A DNA stretch of 64,000 nt from Roseibium sediminis (GTDB lineage: Bacteria > Pseudomonadota > Alphaproteobacteria > Rhizobiales > Stappiaceae). Positions 44,466-54,266 of the stretch are shown here, piece by piece. Every line of letters begins with the position of its first letter. The first letter of the stretch is position 1. The notes below the pieces were generated by a model, which did not search any database, was not told the DNA's origin, and saw nothing but the letters and a program-made list of their open reading frames with translations. A program made the translations under genes and the position numbers. Location: assembly GCF_008711325.1 (NCBI RefSeq), contig NZ_VXDB01000014.1, positions 62,001 through 126,000 on the forward strand, read 5' to 3'.

Positions 44466-45485
44466 TTACATCGTCATCACGATGCGACCGTTGATATCTC
44501 CGGCGCGCATCTTATCAAAGATGGCGTTGATATTGTCGAGCTTGTCTTCCGAGTAATGTGAGGCGACCTTGCCTTCCGCGGCGAACTGAAGGGATTCCAT
44601 CAAATCATTGCGGGTCCCCACGATCGATCCGCGAATGGTCTTGCGTGTGAGCACCGTGTCGAAGATCGGCAACGGAAAGTCCCCCGGCGGCAGGCCGACC
44701 AGAGACATCGTACCCCGGCGCCCCAGCATGCCGAAGGCCTGACTGAAGGATTTGGGCGAAACGGCTGTCACCAGTGCGCCTTCCGCACCACCACCTTTTT
44801 GCACTTCTGCGACCGGATCGACTTCTGCCGCATTGATGGTCATGTCAGCGCCGAGGTCACGGGCGAGCTTCAGCTTGCTGTCTGCAATATCCACGGCAAT
44901 GACGTGAAGGCCCATAGCCTTGGCATATTGGACAGCAAGATGGCCGAGACCACCAATCCCGGAAATGACAACCGTGTCGCCCGGACGGGTATCGGTTTCC
45001 TTCAGGCCCTTGTAGACAGTCACCCCCGCGCACAGGATCGGCGCGGCAGGGGCAAAACCCAGATTATCCGGCAGGCGTCCGACGTAGTTGGGATCGGCCA
45101 GAACATATTCCGCAAATCCGCCGTTCACGCTGTATCCGGTGTTTTGCTGGTCGCCGCACAGGGTTTCCCAACCGCCAACGCAGTGGCGGCAATGGCCGCA
45201 GGCCGTGTGAAGCCACGGAACGCCGACGCGGTCACCTTCCTTGACGGACGTAACCCCTTGGCCGACTTCGCACACGAAGCCTACACCCTCATGGCCGGGA
45301 ATGAAGGGCGGATTGGGCTTGACCGGCCAGTCTCCTTCGGCTGCGTGAAGGTCGGTGTGGCATACGCCACAAGCCTCGATCTTCACGACGATCTTGCCGG
45401 GCGTGGCGGTCGGCCTTTTGACAGCGGAAACATCGAGCGGTGCACCAAAGGCGCGCACCACAGCCGCTTTCATTTCGTTGGGCAT
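44466..45485 (-). CDS. adhP: Zinc-dependent alcohol dehydrogenase (AdhP type)
   Basis: Oxidises primary alcohols with NAD+, 339 residues. Catalytic zinc ligands include Cys42 (EACGVCHTD) and His65-Glu66 (IPGHEGVG); structural zinc cysteines are Cys96, 99, 102 and 110 (CGHCRHCVGGWETLC). The nucleotide loop reads ISGIGGLGHLAVQYAKAMG. The ATG at 45485 has GGAG 6 bases upstream; the longer frame to 45575 is rejected. It is divergent from the isomerase gene and ends in a strong terminator. Confidence 0.93.
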   Translation of the reverse strand: MPNEMKAAVVRAFGAPLDVSAVKRPTATPGKIVVKIEACGVCHTDLHAAEGDWPVKPNPPFIPGHEGVGFVCEVGQGVTSVKEGDRVGVPWLHTACGHCRHCVGGWETLCGDQQNTGYSVNGGFAEYVLADPNYVGRLPDNLGFAPAAPILCAGVTVYKGLKETDTRPGDTVVISGIGGLGHLAVQYAKAMGLHVIAVDIADSKLKLARDLGADMTINAAEVDPVAEVQKGGGAEGALVTAVSPKSFSQAFGMLGRRGTMSLVGLPPGDFPLPIFDTVLTRKTIRGSIVGTRNDLMESLQFAAEGKVASHYSEDKLDNINAIFDKMRAGDINGRIVMTM

Positions 45486-45673
45486 CAATTGCTCCAATGT
45501 CGATAAAAAACACGCGGGCACACTGCTCAACCAGAGCGAGATAGGCAATACGCACCACACCGTATGAAGAAGCACGCAGTAACAGGATTACATGTCGATA
45601 CGTCAGGAGATTTCCGCTATTCGAAAACCGACGAATTTTGCGCGAATGGGAACGCGCTTTGGGAAATGACGAC

Positions 45674-46456
45674 ATGATCCGGTTTTCAGCAAATCTCGGC
45701 TTTCTCTGGACAGAATTGCCGCTTGTCCAAGCCATTTCCGCGGCCAAGGCAAACGGGTTCGAGGCCGTGGAAGTCCACTGGCCGTATGATGTGCCTGCTG
45801 AAGACCTGAATGGCGCACTTGCGAAAGCGGATATCCCGTTGCTCTGCCTCAACACCCGGCCCGGCAATCGGGAGGCGGGCGAGTTCGGTCTTGCTGCCCT
45901 GCCCGGAAGGGAGGCCGAAGCGCGTGCGGCCATTGACGAGGCTTTGGACTATGCGCGAGCGGTAAATGCCCGATATGTGCATGTCATGGCAGGATTGGGA
46001 GAGGGGCTCTTTGCCCACAACACCTTTGTCGCAAATCTTGACCACGCGTTGAACAGGGCGAGCGACCTGGGGCTCACCATTTTGATCGAGCCGATCAACC
46101 ACCTGGATGTTCCCGGATACTTTCTGGGCTCCTTCGTGCAGGCGGCGGACATTATCGTGGCGTTCGATTCTCCCAATCTGAAGATGATGTTCGATTGCTA
46201 TCACGCGGAAAAGTCAGGAGAAGACATTCAGGAGATCCTTCCTGAGCTCCTTCATCTGATCAGGCACATACAGTTCGCATCGCCCGAGGGACGAGCTGCA
46301 CCAAAGCTCGATGATCCGTGGTTTCAGGGCATTCTGGAAACCCTCGAAACGGTCGGTTGGGGTCAGCCGATCGGTGCCGAATACAAGACGAATGGCGCGA
46401 CTGAAGAGACGCTGGGTTGGATGGGGTGCAGGACATCAGTTCAGGATCGCAGTTGA
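45674..46456 (+). CDS. Hydroxypyruvate isomerase-like TIM-barrel protein
   Basis: A 260-residue member of the xylose-isomerase-like TIM-barrel superfamily, close to Hyi/OtnI. Metal-binding or catalytic segments are seen at GFEAVEVHWPYD, HVMAGLG, ILIEPINHLDVPGYFL (Glu), MMFDCYHAE (Asp, His) and GAEYKTNG (Glu). Known relatives interconvert hydroxypyruvate and tartronate semialdehyde or act on 2-oxo-tetronate. The ATG at 45674 is used because the conserved IRFSANLGFLW then follows directly. No partner gene of a glyoxylate or tetronate pathway is nearby. Confidence 0.85.
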   Translation: MIRFSANLGFLWTELPLVQAISAAKANGFEAVEVHWPYDVPAEDLNGALAKADIPLLCLNTRPGNREAGEFGLAALPGREAEARAAIDEALDYARAVNARYVHVMAGLGEGLFAHNTFVANLDHALNRASDLGLTILIEPINHLDVPGYFLGSFVQAADIIVAFDSPNLKMMFDCYHAEKSGEDIQEILPELLHLIRHIQFASPEGRAAPKLDDPWFQGILETLETVGWGQPIGAEYKTNGATEETLGWMGCRTSVQDRS

Positions 46457-46627
46457 AACCCTTTCCGAAGTATATTCGAGTAGCTTTCTGTTACTAAAGG
46501 TTTGTTGCAGATAGGTCATATGCATTGAATCCATAGGCGCGATAGCCTTCTTTCTTTCTCTCCCAAAAGCGATATTCCCGGCCCGGCCAAAAGGTCGCAA
46601 CGTATCCCGGTCTTTTGGAGAGACAAC

Positions 46628-47113
46628 ATGAAAAGCCATGCCCTTTTTCTCGGGCTGTCCCTTGGGTTGAGTGCTGCAGTTTCGGCCAGTGCCGTTCAAG
46701 CAGGCGAGTGCCCGCCTGAACACGTTCTCACTGAAGCGCGCAAAATTGACAGCATCCCCAGCTCCAAACTGACGCGGCAGGTTCTTGCAAATGTTCGCCT
46801 GGAGGGCTGGCGCGACATGGGTGCATTCATCTTGAGAATGCGCCGCCTTGAATTGCAGCCGGGCGGATTTGTACCGACACACTCTCATGGCGACCGACCG
46901 TCCATTGTCTATGTCGTCAAGGGAACGGTGATTGAGCACAGCAGCTATTGCGCAGTGCCGATTGAGCATGTCGCAGGCGATGTTACGCCGGAGTTTGGTG
47001 CAGGGCACGCCCACTGGTGGGAGAACAAGGGTGACGAAGTTGTCACTTTCATCTCAACCGACGTGCTGCCCTACAACAGCCCGAACGAACCCTTTGTAGG
47101 GTTTGAGAAATAG
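46628..47113 (+). CDS. Secreted cupin-domain protein
   Basis: A 161-residue exported protein with a signal peptide (SHALFLGLSLGLSAAVSASAVQA) and one cupin barrel. The first metal motif is PGGFVPTHSHGDRPSIVYVVKGT and the second is weak (GHAHWWENKGD). It sits alone after a 170-base gap and 19 bases before the hydroxybutyrate dehydrogenase gene. Function is unknown. Confidence 0.82.
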   Translation: MKSHALFLGLSLGLSAAVSASAVQAGECPPEHVLTEARKIDSIPSSKLTRQVLANVRLEGWRDMGAFILRMRRLELQPGGFVPTHSHGDRPSIVYVVKGTVIEHSSYCAVPIEHVAGDVTPEFGAGHAHWWENKGDEVVTFISTDVLPYNSPNEPFVGFEK

Positions 47114-47132
47114 GGTCTGAGGAAATATTGAA

Positions 47133-47915
47133 ATGACACTTGCAGGAAAAACTGCCGTCGTTACCGGCTCTTCAAGCGGTATCGGCCTTGGAATTGCTGA
47201 AGGTTTTGCTCGCGCGGGCCTGAACATCATGATGAACGGCATCGAACCTGCCGACGCAGTCGAGGCCGAACGGGCCCGACTGGAGGCTCTTGGCGGCAAG
47301 GTCCTCTATACGTCGGCAAACCTGATGGATCCGGCTGAAGTGCGCGGTCTGGTCAAGGCGGCTGAAGACGCCTTCGGCGGTGTCGATATTCTCGTCAACA
47401 ATGCCGGGATCCAGCATGTTGCGCCGGTCGAGGACTTTCCGGAAGGCAAGTGGGATGCGATTATTGCCCTGAACCTTTCGAGCAGCTTCCATGCCATCAA
47501 GGCCGTGGTTCCGGGGATGAAGGCCCGCGGCTGGGGACGGATCATCAACATCGCTTCGGCCCATGGCCTTGTCGCGTCCCCCTTCAAATCGGCATATGTC
47601 GCTGCAAAGCATGGCATTGTCGGGCTGACTAAAACCGTGGCTCTCGAGACGGCTGAAGTCGGTATCACCGTCAATGCAATCTGTCCTGGATACGTGCTCA
47701 CACCGCTTGTTGAGAAACAGATCCCGGATACGGCGAAAGCGCGTGGGATTTCCGAAGAAGCCGTCAAACGGGACGTCTTGCTGGCCGCACAGCCCACGAA
47801 GCAATTTGTCACCGTAGAGCAGCTGGCAGGGACTGCCCTGTTCCTGTGTTCCGACGATGCCGCCTCTATCACCGGTTCCGCCATCCCGGTCGAGGGTGGC
47901 TGGGTTGCTCATTGA
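47133..47915 (+). CDS. bdhA: 3-hydroxybutyrate dehydrogenase
   Basis: Short-chain dehydrogenase, 260 residues, converting (R)-3-hydroxybutyrate to acetoacetate in polyhydroxybutyrate breakdown. The NAD site is TGSSSGIGLGIA (11-22), followed by NNAG (89-92) and the triad Ser142, Tyr155, Lys159. The C-terminal part (VLLAAQPTKQFVTVEQLAG) matches the 3-hydroxybutyrate dehydrogenase subfamily. The patatin gene follows after 23 bases, a common pairing in this order. Confidence 0.92.
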   Translation: MTLAGKTAVVTGSSSGIGLGIAEGFARAGLNIMMNGIEPADAVEAERARLEALGGKVLYTSANLMDPAEVRGLVKAAEDAFGGVDILVNNAGIQHVAPVEDFPEGKWDAIIALNLSSSFHAIKAVVPGMKARGWGRIINIASAHGLVASPFKSAYVAAKHGIVGLTKTVALETAEVGITVNAICPGYVLTPLVEKQIPDTAKARGISEEAVKRDVLLAAQPTKQFVTVEQLAGTALFLCSDDAASITGSAIPVEGGWVAH

Positions 47916-47938
47916 GTTTGGCGCTGAAGGAACATCTC

Positions 47939-49009
47939 ATGGCTAAACGCTCCACTATCGAAAAAACGGTTAATCTGGCTTTGCAAGGGGGCGGGGCGCA
48001 TGGTGCCTTTACCTGGGGCGTGCTGGACAAGCTGTTCGAAGATGACCGGATCTGGGTCCAGTCGATCTCGGGCACATCTGCTGGCGCGATGAATGCGGTT
48101 GTCGCGGCTCAGGGCATGTATGACGGCGGCGCTATCAGTGCCCGGAAAGCGCTGCGCAATTTCTGGAAAGATGTCAGCGATGCCGGCCGGCTCAGCCCGA
48201 TGAAGCGGACGCCAATTGATCTTGTCTTCGGACAATGGAGTCTGGATTATTCGCCCGGCTATCTGATGATGGACCTGATGAACAGGCTGGCATCGCCCTA
48301 TGACACCAATATCTTCAACTATAACCCGTTAAGGGCGCTGGTCGAAAAGCACGTCGATTTCAATCAGGTTGGCGTGGAAGATGACAATTTCACACTATTT
48401 GTGTCGGCAACGGACGTAGAAACCGGTCGTGCGCGGATTTTCCGCCGCGCGGAGCTGTCTGTGGATGTCATCCTGGCGTCCGCGTGTCTGCCGTACATGT
48501 TCCGCGCGGTGGAGATCGACGGGCGCCATTACTGGGACGGCGGGTTCATGGGCAACCCCGTTCTTTCGCCTTTTGCCGAATCCAGTCCGGTGGATGATAT
48601 CGTCATTGTGCAGATCAATCCGATTGTACGCGAGGGAATTCCGGTAACCGCGCGCGAGATCCTGAACCGGGTAAACGAAATCAGCTTCAACGCGTCCCTC
48701 TTGCGCGATTTACGCGCGATCCATGAAAAGAACGTGTTGATCGATAGTGGCGAACTTAGTGCCGAGCGGCACCGGCGGATGCGTGTCCATATGATCGAAG
48801 CGCGAAAGCGGATGATCCCATTGGGTGCGTCTTCCAAGCTCAACACGGAATGGGCTTTCCTTGAGCACCTGTTCGATATCGGACGGGATGCCGCAGGAAC
48901 CTGGCTCTCCCGTCACTATGATGATCTGGAAAAACGCGAAACGCTGAGGCTCGACGAGATGTTTGCCAACGCTGGTGGCACATCGAGCGGATCCTATCCG
49001 GACTTCTAG
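47939..49009 (+). CDS. Patatin-like phospholipase/esterase
   Basis: A 356-residue patatin-fold lipid acyl hydrolase. The oxyanion loop is QGGGAHGAF (16-24), the nucleophile Ser47 is in SGTSAGAM, and the catalytic Asp is in YWDGGFMGNP. The ATG at 47939 is used; the open frame extends back into bdhA. Its repeated association with 3-hydroxybutyrate dehydrogenase suggests a part in storage-polymer or lipid metabolism, but this is inferred. Confidence 0.9.
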   Translation: MAKRSTIEKTVNLALQGGGAHGAFTWGVLDKLFEDDRIWVQSISGTSAGAMNAVVAAQGMYDGGAISARKALRNFWKDVSDAGRLSPMKRTPIDLVFGQWSLDYSPGYLMMDLMNRLASPYDTNIFNYNPLRALVEKHVDFNQVGVEDDNFTLFVSATDVETGRARIFRRAELSVDVILASACLPYMFRAVEIDGRHYWDGGFMGNPVLSPFAESSPVDDIVIVQINPIVREGIPVTAREILNRVNEISFNASLLRDLRAIHEKNVLIDSGELSAERHRRMRVHMIEARKRMIPLGASSKLNTEWAFLEHLFDIGRDAAGTWLSRHYDDLEKRETLRLDEMFANAGGTSSGSYPDF

Positions 49010-49015
49010 GAAAGC

Positions 49016-50251
49016 ATGATGGCAAGCGATTTCGGAGCATCCATTCTCATGGGGGCAACGCCCGCCCTCGATCAGGTTCCCCGTGAAAAGCGTCAGGAAG
49101 TCGTAACGAGGGCGCTTGTCATAGCCCTCATCGCCTTTCTCACCCTGATCGATCTTTTCGGCTCCCAGGCCTTGTTGCCTACACTGGTGGCCCATTACGG
49201 GGTATCGCCTGCCATCATGGGGTTTGCTGTCAATGCCAGTACATTCGGTATGGCAATCGCCGGATTGATTGTGGCGCTGTTTGCATCGGTCATCGACCGT
49301 AAACTGGCGATCTGGATGAGCCTTGCCCTGCTTTCAATTCCCACATTCTTGCTGGGTCTCACGCAGGACCTGACGACGTTCACCGTGTTGCGGGTCGTAC
49401 AGGGTTTCTTCATGTCAGCAGCGTTCACGCTTACCCTGACATATTTGTCGGAAGTGTGCACGGTAACTGCCGCGAGCGGTGCGATGGCCGCCTATATCAC
49501 TGGCAATGTAGCGTCAAACCTGTTTGGCAGGCTCCTTGCCGCCGGTATTGCCGACAATATCGGACTGTCCGAAAGCTTTTTCACCTTCTCGGCTCTGAAC
49601 CTGTTCGGCGCAGGCTTGGCCATCTTGTATCTGGGCCTGCGCGATGGACCACGAGGCGAAAGTCAGACAGTCAGGTTGTCTGTCTGGCAGGCGTGGGTGG
49701 ATCACATTTCCAATCCGAAGCTTCGTGCCAGCTTCGGCATCGGATTCATCATCCTTTTTGCGTTCGTCGGAACGTTCACTTATGTCAATTTCGTATTGGC
49801 AGAAGGTCCATTCAGCCTGCCTCAGGCGACGATCGGCCTCATATATTTCGTTTTCCTGCCGGCGATGCTGACCACGCCCATTGCTGGGAGCATTTCACGA
49901 AAATATGGTGCGCGTGCGGTATTCTGGTCTTCCATTTTCCTGAGCATGGCTGGCCTCATCATGCTCCTGACGCCGCATCTGGCGATCGTCCTGCTTGGCC
50001 TGGCTCTTATTGGAATTGGGCTTTTCTTTGGGCAGGCTGCCGCGACCGGATACGTTGGACGCACGGCAACTCACAGTCACGCTGCCGCCAATGGCCTTTA
50101 TCTCACCAGCTACTATGTCGGCGGTTTGGTCGGCGCTTTTGTGCTTGGTCAGGTTTATGTCCTGTCGGGTTGGGCTGCAGTCGTGCTGGTTCTCGTGGCG
50201 GTACTTGCCGTGGCCCTGGTGCTGGGGCGCGATTTGAAAGAAGGAACGTAG
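49016..50251 (+). CDS. Major facilitator superfamily transporter
   Basis: A 411-residue protein with 12 predicted membrane helices in two halves. Helix 1 (ALVIALIAFLTLIDLFGSQALLPTL) follows a short soluble N-terminus, and the segment between helices 2 and 3 has ASVIDRKLAIW. The usual drug-efflux loop motif between helices 2 and 3 is weak. Substrate unknown. It starts 6 bases after the patatin gene, so the two are co-transcribed. Confidence 0.9.
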   Translation: MMASDFGASILMGATPALDQVPREKRQEVVTRALVIALIAFLTLIDLFGSQALLPTLVAHYGVSPAIMGFAVNASTFGMAIAGLIVALFASVIDRKLAIWMSLALLSIPTFLLGLTQDLTTFTVLRVVQGFFMSAAFTLTLTYLSEVCTVTAASGAMAAYITGNVASNLFGRLLAAGIADNIGLSESFFTFSALNLFGAGLAILYLGLRDGPRGESQTVRLSVWQAWVDHISNPKLRASFGIGFIILFAFVGTFTYVNFVLAEGPFSLPQATIGLIYFVFLPAMLTTPIAGSISRKYGARAVFWSSIFLSMAGLIMLLTPHLAIVLLGLALIGIGLFFGQAAATGYVGRTATHSHAAANGLYLTSYYVGGLVGAFVLGQVYVLSGWAAVVLVLVAVLAVALVLGRDLKEGT

Positions 50252-50343
50252 TCGCTCTGCTGGCCGCAAATACCCGTTACCTTTGCCCTCACTTCAAGAC
50301 GTCGCATTAGACATCGAACAAAGTGCGCTCAAAAAATATGTCC

Positions 50344-52995
50344 CTAGTCGGGGTGAGGCCTTTCAGCTGCCGCCAATGCTGCGGACAGCGTCTGTTGCAG
50401 CTTTTTCATGGTGTAGGGTTTGCGCAAGGTCGCATAGACATTCGGGTCCTGAAAGGCCTTTGATTGCGCCTCTTCGGCAAAGCCGGTGACGATGACCGCC
50501 ATGACTTGCGGGTCAATCTGCTTCATTTCGGCCAAAGCCTGTGCTCCGTCCTTGTTCGGCATGTTGATATCGAGAAGGACAAGGTGGATGTCATGCCTGT
50601 GCAGGGAGAAAACCCGAACGGCGTCCTCACCGTCAACCGCTGTCAGAACCCTGTGCCCCAGTGCGCTCAGTATCGACGCGCCGACATCTCTCAGGTCCTC
50701 TTCATCCTCAACCAGAAGGATCGTTGCCGAGCGTTTTGAATCTGACAATGGCGAAAGAGTAACGATCTCCGGTTTGCCCGGTTGTACGGTTTCAGCGACA
50801 CTTGGAAGAAGGATGGTGAACGTGGTGCCCTTGTTGACCTGCGTTGTAACGAAAATTGCACCATGGTGATCCTGAACGGTACCAAGTGCCGCAGCTAGCC
50901 CAAGCCCCGTGCCTTCAGAGTTCGATTTGGTTGTGAAAAACGGGTCGAAGATGCGTGGCACCAGTAGGGAGGCAATACCTGTACCGGTGTCCGCAATCCG
51001 GATCCTGACATGATCGCCGGTACGCAGATCGAAATTCGGGTGTTTCTGGATGTCTCGGCGCGACAGATTGCAATTGTCTATCGTGATATCGAGAGAACCG
51101 CCGTCCGGCATGGCCTGTATGGCATTCAACCCGATATTCATGAAGACCGCCTGCAGGCTGCTGGCATTGCCAAGCGCGTGGGTGTTTGTGGCGTTGTTCT
51201 GGAAGGAAACGCTGATACGCCGGTCAATCGTGTTCTTCAGGAGTTCGAGCGTGTCCTCGACGATGTCGCCGAGGTCGACTTCCGATAGCGAATATTCCGC
51301 AACCCGTGCAAAGGCAGTCAGCTTTTCTATCAGCTCCGAAGACTGTTCCGCGGCCCGTATAATTTGGCTGACAAGCCGTTTGGTCCGGTCAGAAAACTTG
51401 TCGCTGTCATGCAGTTCGATCAATTCAACGGCACCAAGGATCGCTGCAAGGCTGTTGTTGAAATCATGGGCAATTCCGCCTGCAAGCTGACCGATTGCCT
51501 GCATCTTCTCGCTCGTGCTGATGCGTCGCTCGCGCAAATAGTCATCGGTCACATCCCGGAACACAAGAACAACACCAACGATCTGGCCGATGGCATCACG
51601 GATGGGTGCCCCGGAGTCGGTGATTTGATATTCGGTGCCATTTCTGGACAGCAGGGCCGTGTGGTTGGCGAGGCCGACGATATTGCCAGCCTCAAGCACA
51701 CGATCAACAGGACTGGGCACCACTTCGCCGGTCTGGCTGTTGCGGATGACAAACACTTCATTGAGGTGTCGTCCAACAGCCTCGGCGGCTCGCCAACCCG
51801 TCAGACTTTCGGCGATCGGGTTCATCCGGGTAACTCGCCCAAGACGGTCCGTTGCAATCACGGCATCCCCGATCGAGTTCAAGGTGATGCGCAGATTTTC
51901 CTCGCTGATCCTGAGAGCCTTTTCCGTTTGATATCGGCTGTGAATATTCGCAATGCAGACGATAACCAGCGAGACCGAGCCATCGATTTCGACCAGCGGC
52001 GCGTAGGTGACCGAAATCATCTGCTCGCCGACGTCTGTCGCGTAAAGCATGTCGAATGATATGGTCGCACCCTTGAAAGCCTCTGCAAGCCGTCCCTGGA
52101 CAATGGGCCAGTTCACGGGCCCGACCAGTTCCTCAACATGCTTTCCGGCCTGGAGATCCTGTTCGGTTATGTTGCGAAGGTTGCGAAAGGCAATATTGGC
52201 GGAAAGCACCCGGTAGTCGGGGCCGACGCCACACACGGCTACGGGAATATTGTCCAGAAGAACCTGCATCTCTGCCTGCGTGGCCGCCAGGTTACGAATG
52301 GTCGGATGCAGGATACTGCGCCATGCAAACAGGATGATTGCCAGAAAGACGACCATGCTGGCAGCAAAGATCTGCCAGATCTTGCGGACTGTGCGACCGC
52401 GGATGTCTTCCAGGAGATTGGAGCGCTGGAAAACCGGGTCCAGCACCTGACCGCTCTGGATGGAAAACACAAACTGGATGCTCCAGTGCGAGAAATTCGT
52501 TCGAATGAGCGGCTCCGGAGCTTCTGCCGCTTCCGACAACCGATTGAACAGCTCCCCGGAAACAAACAGGGATGCCATCCGGTCTTCTTCTTCGTCGGTC
52601 GTAACGAGAAGAGTGCGATAGGAGCGGCTGTCTTGCAGAAGCAACTTGATCTGGCCCTGCAGTTCTCTTTGCCGTTCCAGATTTTGCCCAAGGCTATGCT
52701 GCACCCGCTTGATCACCGAGATGGGGGTCGCATCCCCGGTCTTGGGATCAAGCAGGTAGTCAAGGATGCTCGTGGTTCTGCGCCACTGGTTTGCTTCCTG
52801 AAGAGTGAGGATGGAGGCGCTGCTGACCGATTGGTAGGCTTGGAAGACCCACAAGGCCAGAGCTGCGCTGAGAATGGCAAACACAGCGATTGCAAGAATG
52901 GACAGGTCTGCTGCTCTGCGTGAGGAAAACATGCCGGCCATTCTTGCAGGGTGAACTTTCGCGGTCCGATTGGCGGCATTTCCCGTATTTGTCAT
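50344..52995 (-). CDS. Hybrid sensor histidine kinase / response regulator
   Basis: An 883-residue membrane kinase. Predicted order: helix 1 near residues 33-55, a periplasmic sensor of about 150 residues, helix 2 near 205-228, two PAS domains (about 245-360 and 365-490), HisKA with His510 (GGIAHDFNNSLAA), HATPase (DTGTGIASLLVPRIFDPFFTTK), and a C-terminal receiver with Asp809 (LLDINMPNKDG). It starts within the stop of the solute-binding protein gene (ATGA), so the two are made together. The binding protein is probably its periplasmic sensing partner. Confidence 0.93.
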   Translation of the reverse strand: MTNTGNAANRTAKVHPARMAGMFSSRRAADLSILAIAVFAILSAALALWVFQAYQSVSSASILTLQEANQWRRTTSILDYLLDPKTGDATPISVIKRVQHSLGQNLERQRELQGQIKLLLQDSRSYRTLLVTTDEEEDRMASLFVSGELFNRLSEAAEAPEPLIRTNFSHWSIQFVFSIQSGQVLDPVFQRSNLLEDIRGRTVRKIWQIFAASMVVFLAIILFAWRSILHPTIRNLAATQAEMQVLLDNIPVAVCGVGPDYRVLSANIAFRNLRNITEQDLQAGKHVEELVGPVNWPIVQGRLAEAFKGATISFDMLYATDVGEQMISVTYAPLVEIDGSVSLVIVCIANIHSRYQTEKALRISEENLRITLNSIGDAVIATDRLGRVTRMNPIAESLTGWRAAEAVGRHLNEVFVIRNSQTGEVVPSPVDRVLEAGNIVGLANHTALLSRNGTEYQITDSGAPIRDAIGQIVGVVLVFRDVTDDYLRERRISTSEKMQAIGQLAGGIAHDFNNSLAAILGAVELIELHDSDKFSDRTKRLVSQIIRAAEQSSELIEKLTAFARVAEYSLSEVDLGDIVEDTLELLKNTIDRRISVSFQNNATNTHALGNASSLQAVFMNIGLNAIQAMPDGGSLDITIDNCNLSRRDIQKHPNFDLRTGDHVRIRIADTGTGIASLLVPRIFDPFFTTKSNSEGTGLGLAAALGTVQDHHGAIFVTTQVNKGTTFTILLPSVAETVQPGKPEIVTLSPLSDSKRSATILLVEDEEDLRDVGASILSALGHRVLTAVDGEDAVRVFSLHRHDIHLVLLDINMPNKDGAQALAEMKQIDPQVMAVIVTGFAEEAQSKAFQDPNVYATLRKPYTMKKLQQTLSAALAAAERPHPD

Positions 52996-54266
52996 TGAGG
53001 TCGGTCGCTATCTTGGTGCGTCGACAGCGCCCTGAGTGAGGCGATCGTTTCCTCAACAGCAGTTTCGATAGAGAGTTCCGGGGCCTCCCAAAGGGTAAGG
53101 CTTACTCCCGCAATGATGTCCATGGATTGGGTCCATTCCCGCGAACTCAGCAGAAACTTGTGCTCCGCCTTGTCCCACTTGCGGATAGATTGCTGCGAAC
53201 ATGTATTCAAAAGCGACGTGTCCACGTTCCGATAGGCCGGGATCCCCCCCTTGCGAACAATGTAGTTTCGGTTGTGTTCACCTGTGCCGACGATCTCGGT
53301 GAAAATATCCTGTCCCACGATTTCATCCGGTTCAATGGTGTTTGTCAGCGCAATCGTGTCGAGTGACCAGAGAACGTAGGTGTTTCCCGGAGGGAGATCG
53401 CAGGTGAAGTTTCCGTCTTCCGGCAAGAGAGGGGAGGAGAAATCACCCAGAACATTGGCAAGCGACTTTCCTTCCACGACCTTTCCCACAGCGTCATTCC
53501 AGGCAAGATCTTCCATATCCGTGTTCGCGTAATCCTTCAGGGCCCTGAACACCCTGTAAGCCTCGGCAAGATTCGCACGATGGCTATCCTTTGTCATATC
53601 CTGTGAAATGAGTTGGACGAACTCGTCCGGTTCGAATTTCTCGACGAGAATGGACCCGATCAGGAAGCGGACCTGCCATCTCTGGTCTGACATGCTGATG
53701 GCATCGTATCCGGCTGCCTTGGCTTTGCGGGCGATATCGAGAAACTCTTCCCAAGTAGCGGGGTGGTGGTCCGAGAGTTGCCTGAGAATGGTCTCGTTGT
53801 AGATAATGTGGTTTTGCAGGTGAATTCCTATGGGGAGAAGCGACAGGTTTTCCTCGTCGTATCTCACGACATCCAACACTTCCTGTCGGATAATCTTGCC
53901 AAAGTCGATGGACCCATTGCGGAAGGGGATCGACCGGAAAGTGCCCTGACTGATCAAAACGGATACAGCGTCGTTCCCACCGATCCAAAAGACACCTGTC
54001 GGAGCGGCGAAAAGCGCAAGGCGCTCGGCATAGGCCCGTCTTACGCCGATAAAATTGGTCTGCACCGCGTGTTCCGACCAGAATACGCCGCGTTGCTTGA
54101 CCGGCTCTACAAACGCGTTCAACGCATATGCTTCTTCGGGAGTCGCCCACAGGTGAAGTAGTTCAAATCGCGGCGGTTTGTTGTCCGCGGAAGCCGGATT
54201 ATTCCCACTCAGAAGAGCAGTGCATGTAAGGAAAAGTACCCAAAATATTGTATTGACTTGAAGCAT
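52992..54266 (-). CDS. Periplasmic solute-binding protein coupled to the sensor kinase
   Basis: A 424-residue family 1 extracellular solute-binding protein, as in sugar ABC importers. It has a signal peptide (FWVLFLTCTALLSGNNPASA), ELLHLWATPEEAYALNAFV at the mature N-terminus and the conserved hinge segments HIIYNETILRQL and ATWEEFLDIARKAKAAG. No ABC permease or ATPase gene is near; instead its stop overlaps the kinase start. It probably presents a bound solute, likely a sugar, to the kinase. The ligand is unknown. Confidence 0.9.
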   Translation of the reverse strand: MLQVNTIFWVLFLTCTALLSGNNPASADNKPPRFELLHLWATPEEAYALNAFVEPVKQRGVFWSEHAVQTNFIGVRRAYAERLALFAAPTGVFWIGGNDAVSVLISQGTFRSIPFRNGSIDFGKIIRQEVLDVVRYDEENLSLLPIGIHLQNHIIYNETILRQLSDHHPATWEEFLDIARKAKAAGYDAISMSDQRWQVRFLIGSILVEKFEPDEFVQLISQDMTKDSHRANLAEAYRVFRALKDYANTDMEDLAWNDAVGKVVEGKSLANVLGDFSSPLLPEDGNFTCDLPPGNTYVLWSLDTIALTNTIEPDEIVGQDIFTEIVGTGEHNRNYIVRKGGIPAYRNVDTSLLNTCSQQSIRKWDKAEHKFLLSSREWTQSMDIIAGVSLTLWEAPELSIETAVEETIASLRALSTHQDSDRPQ

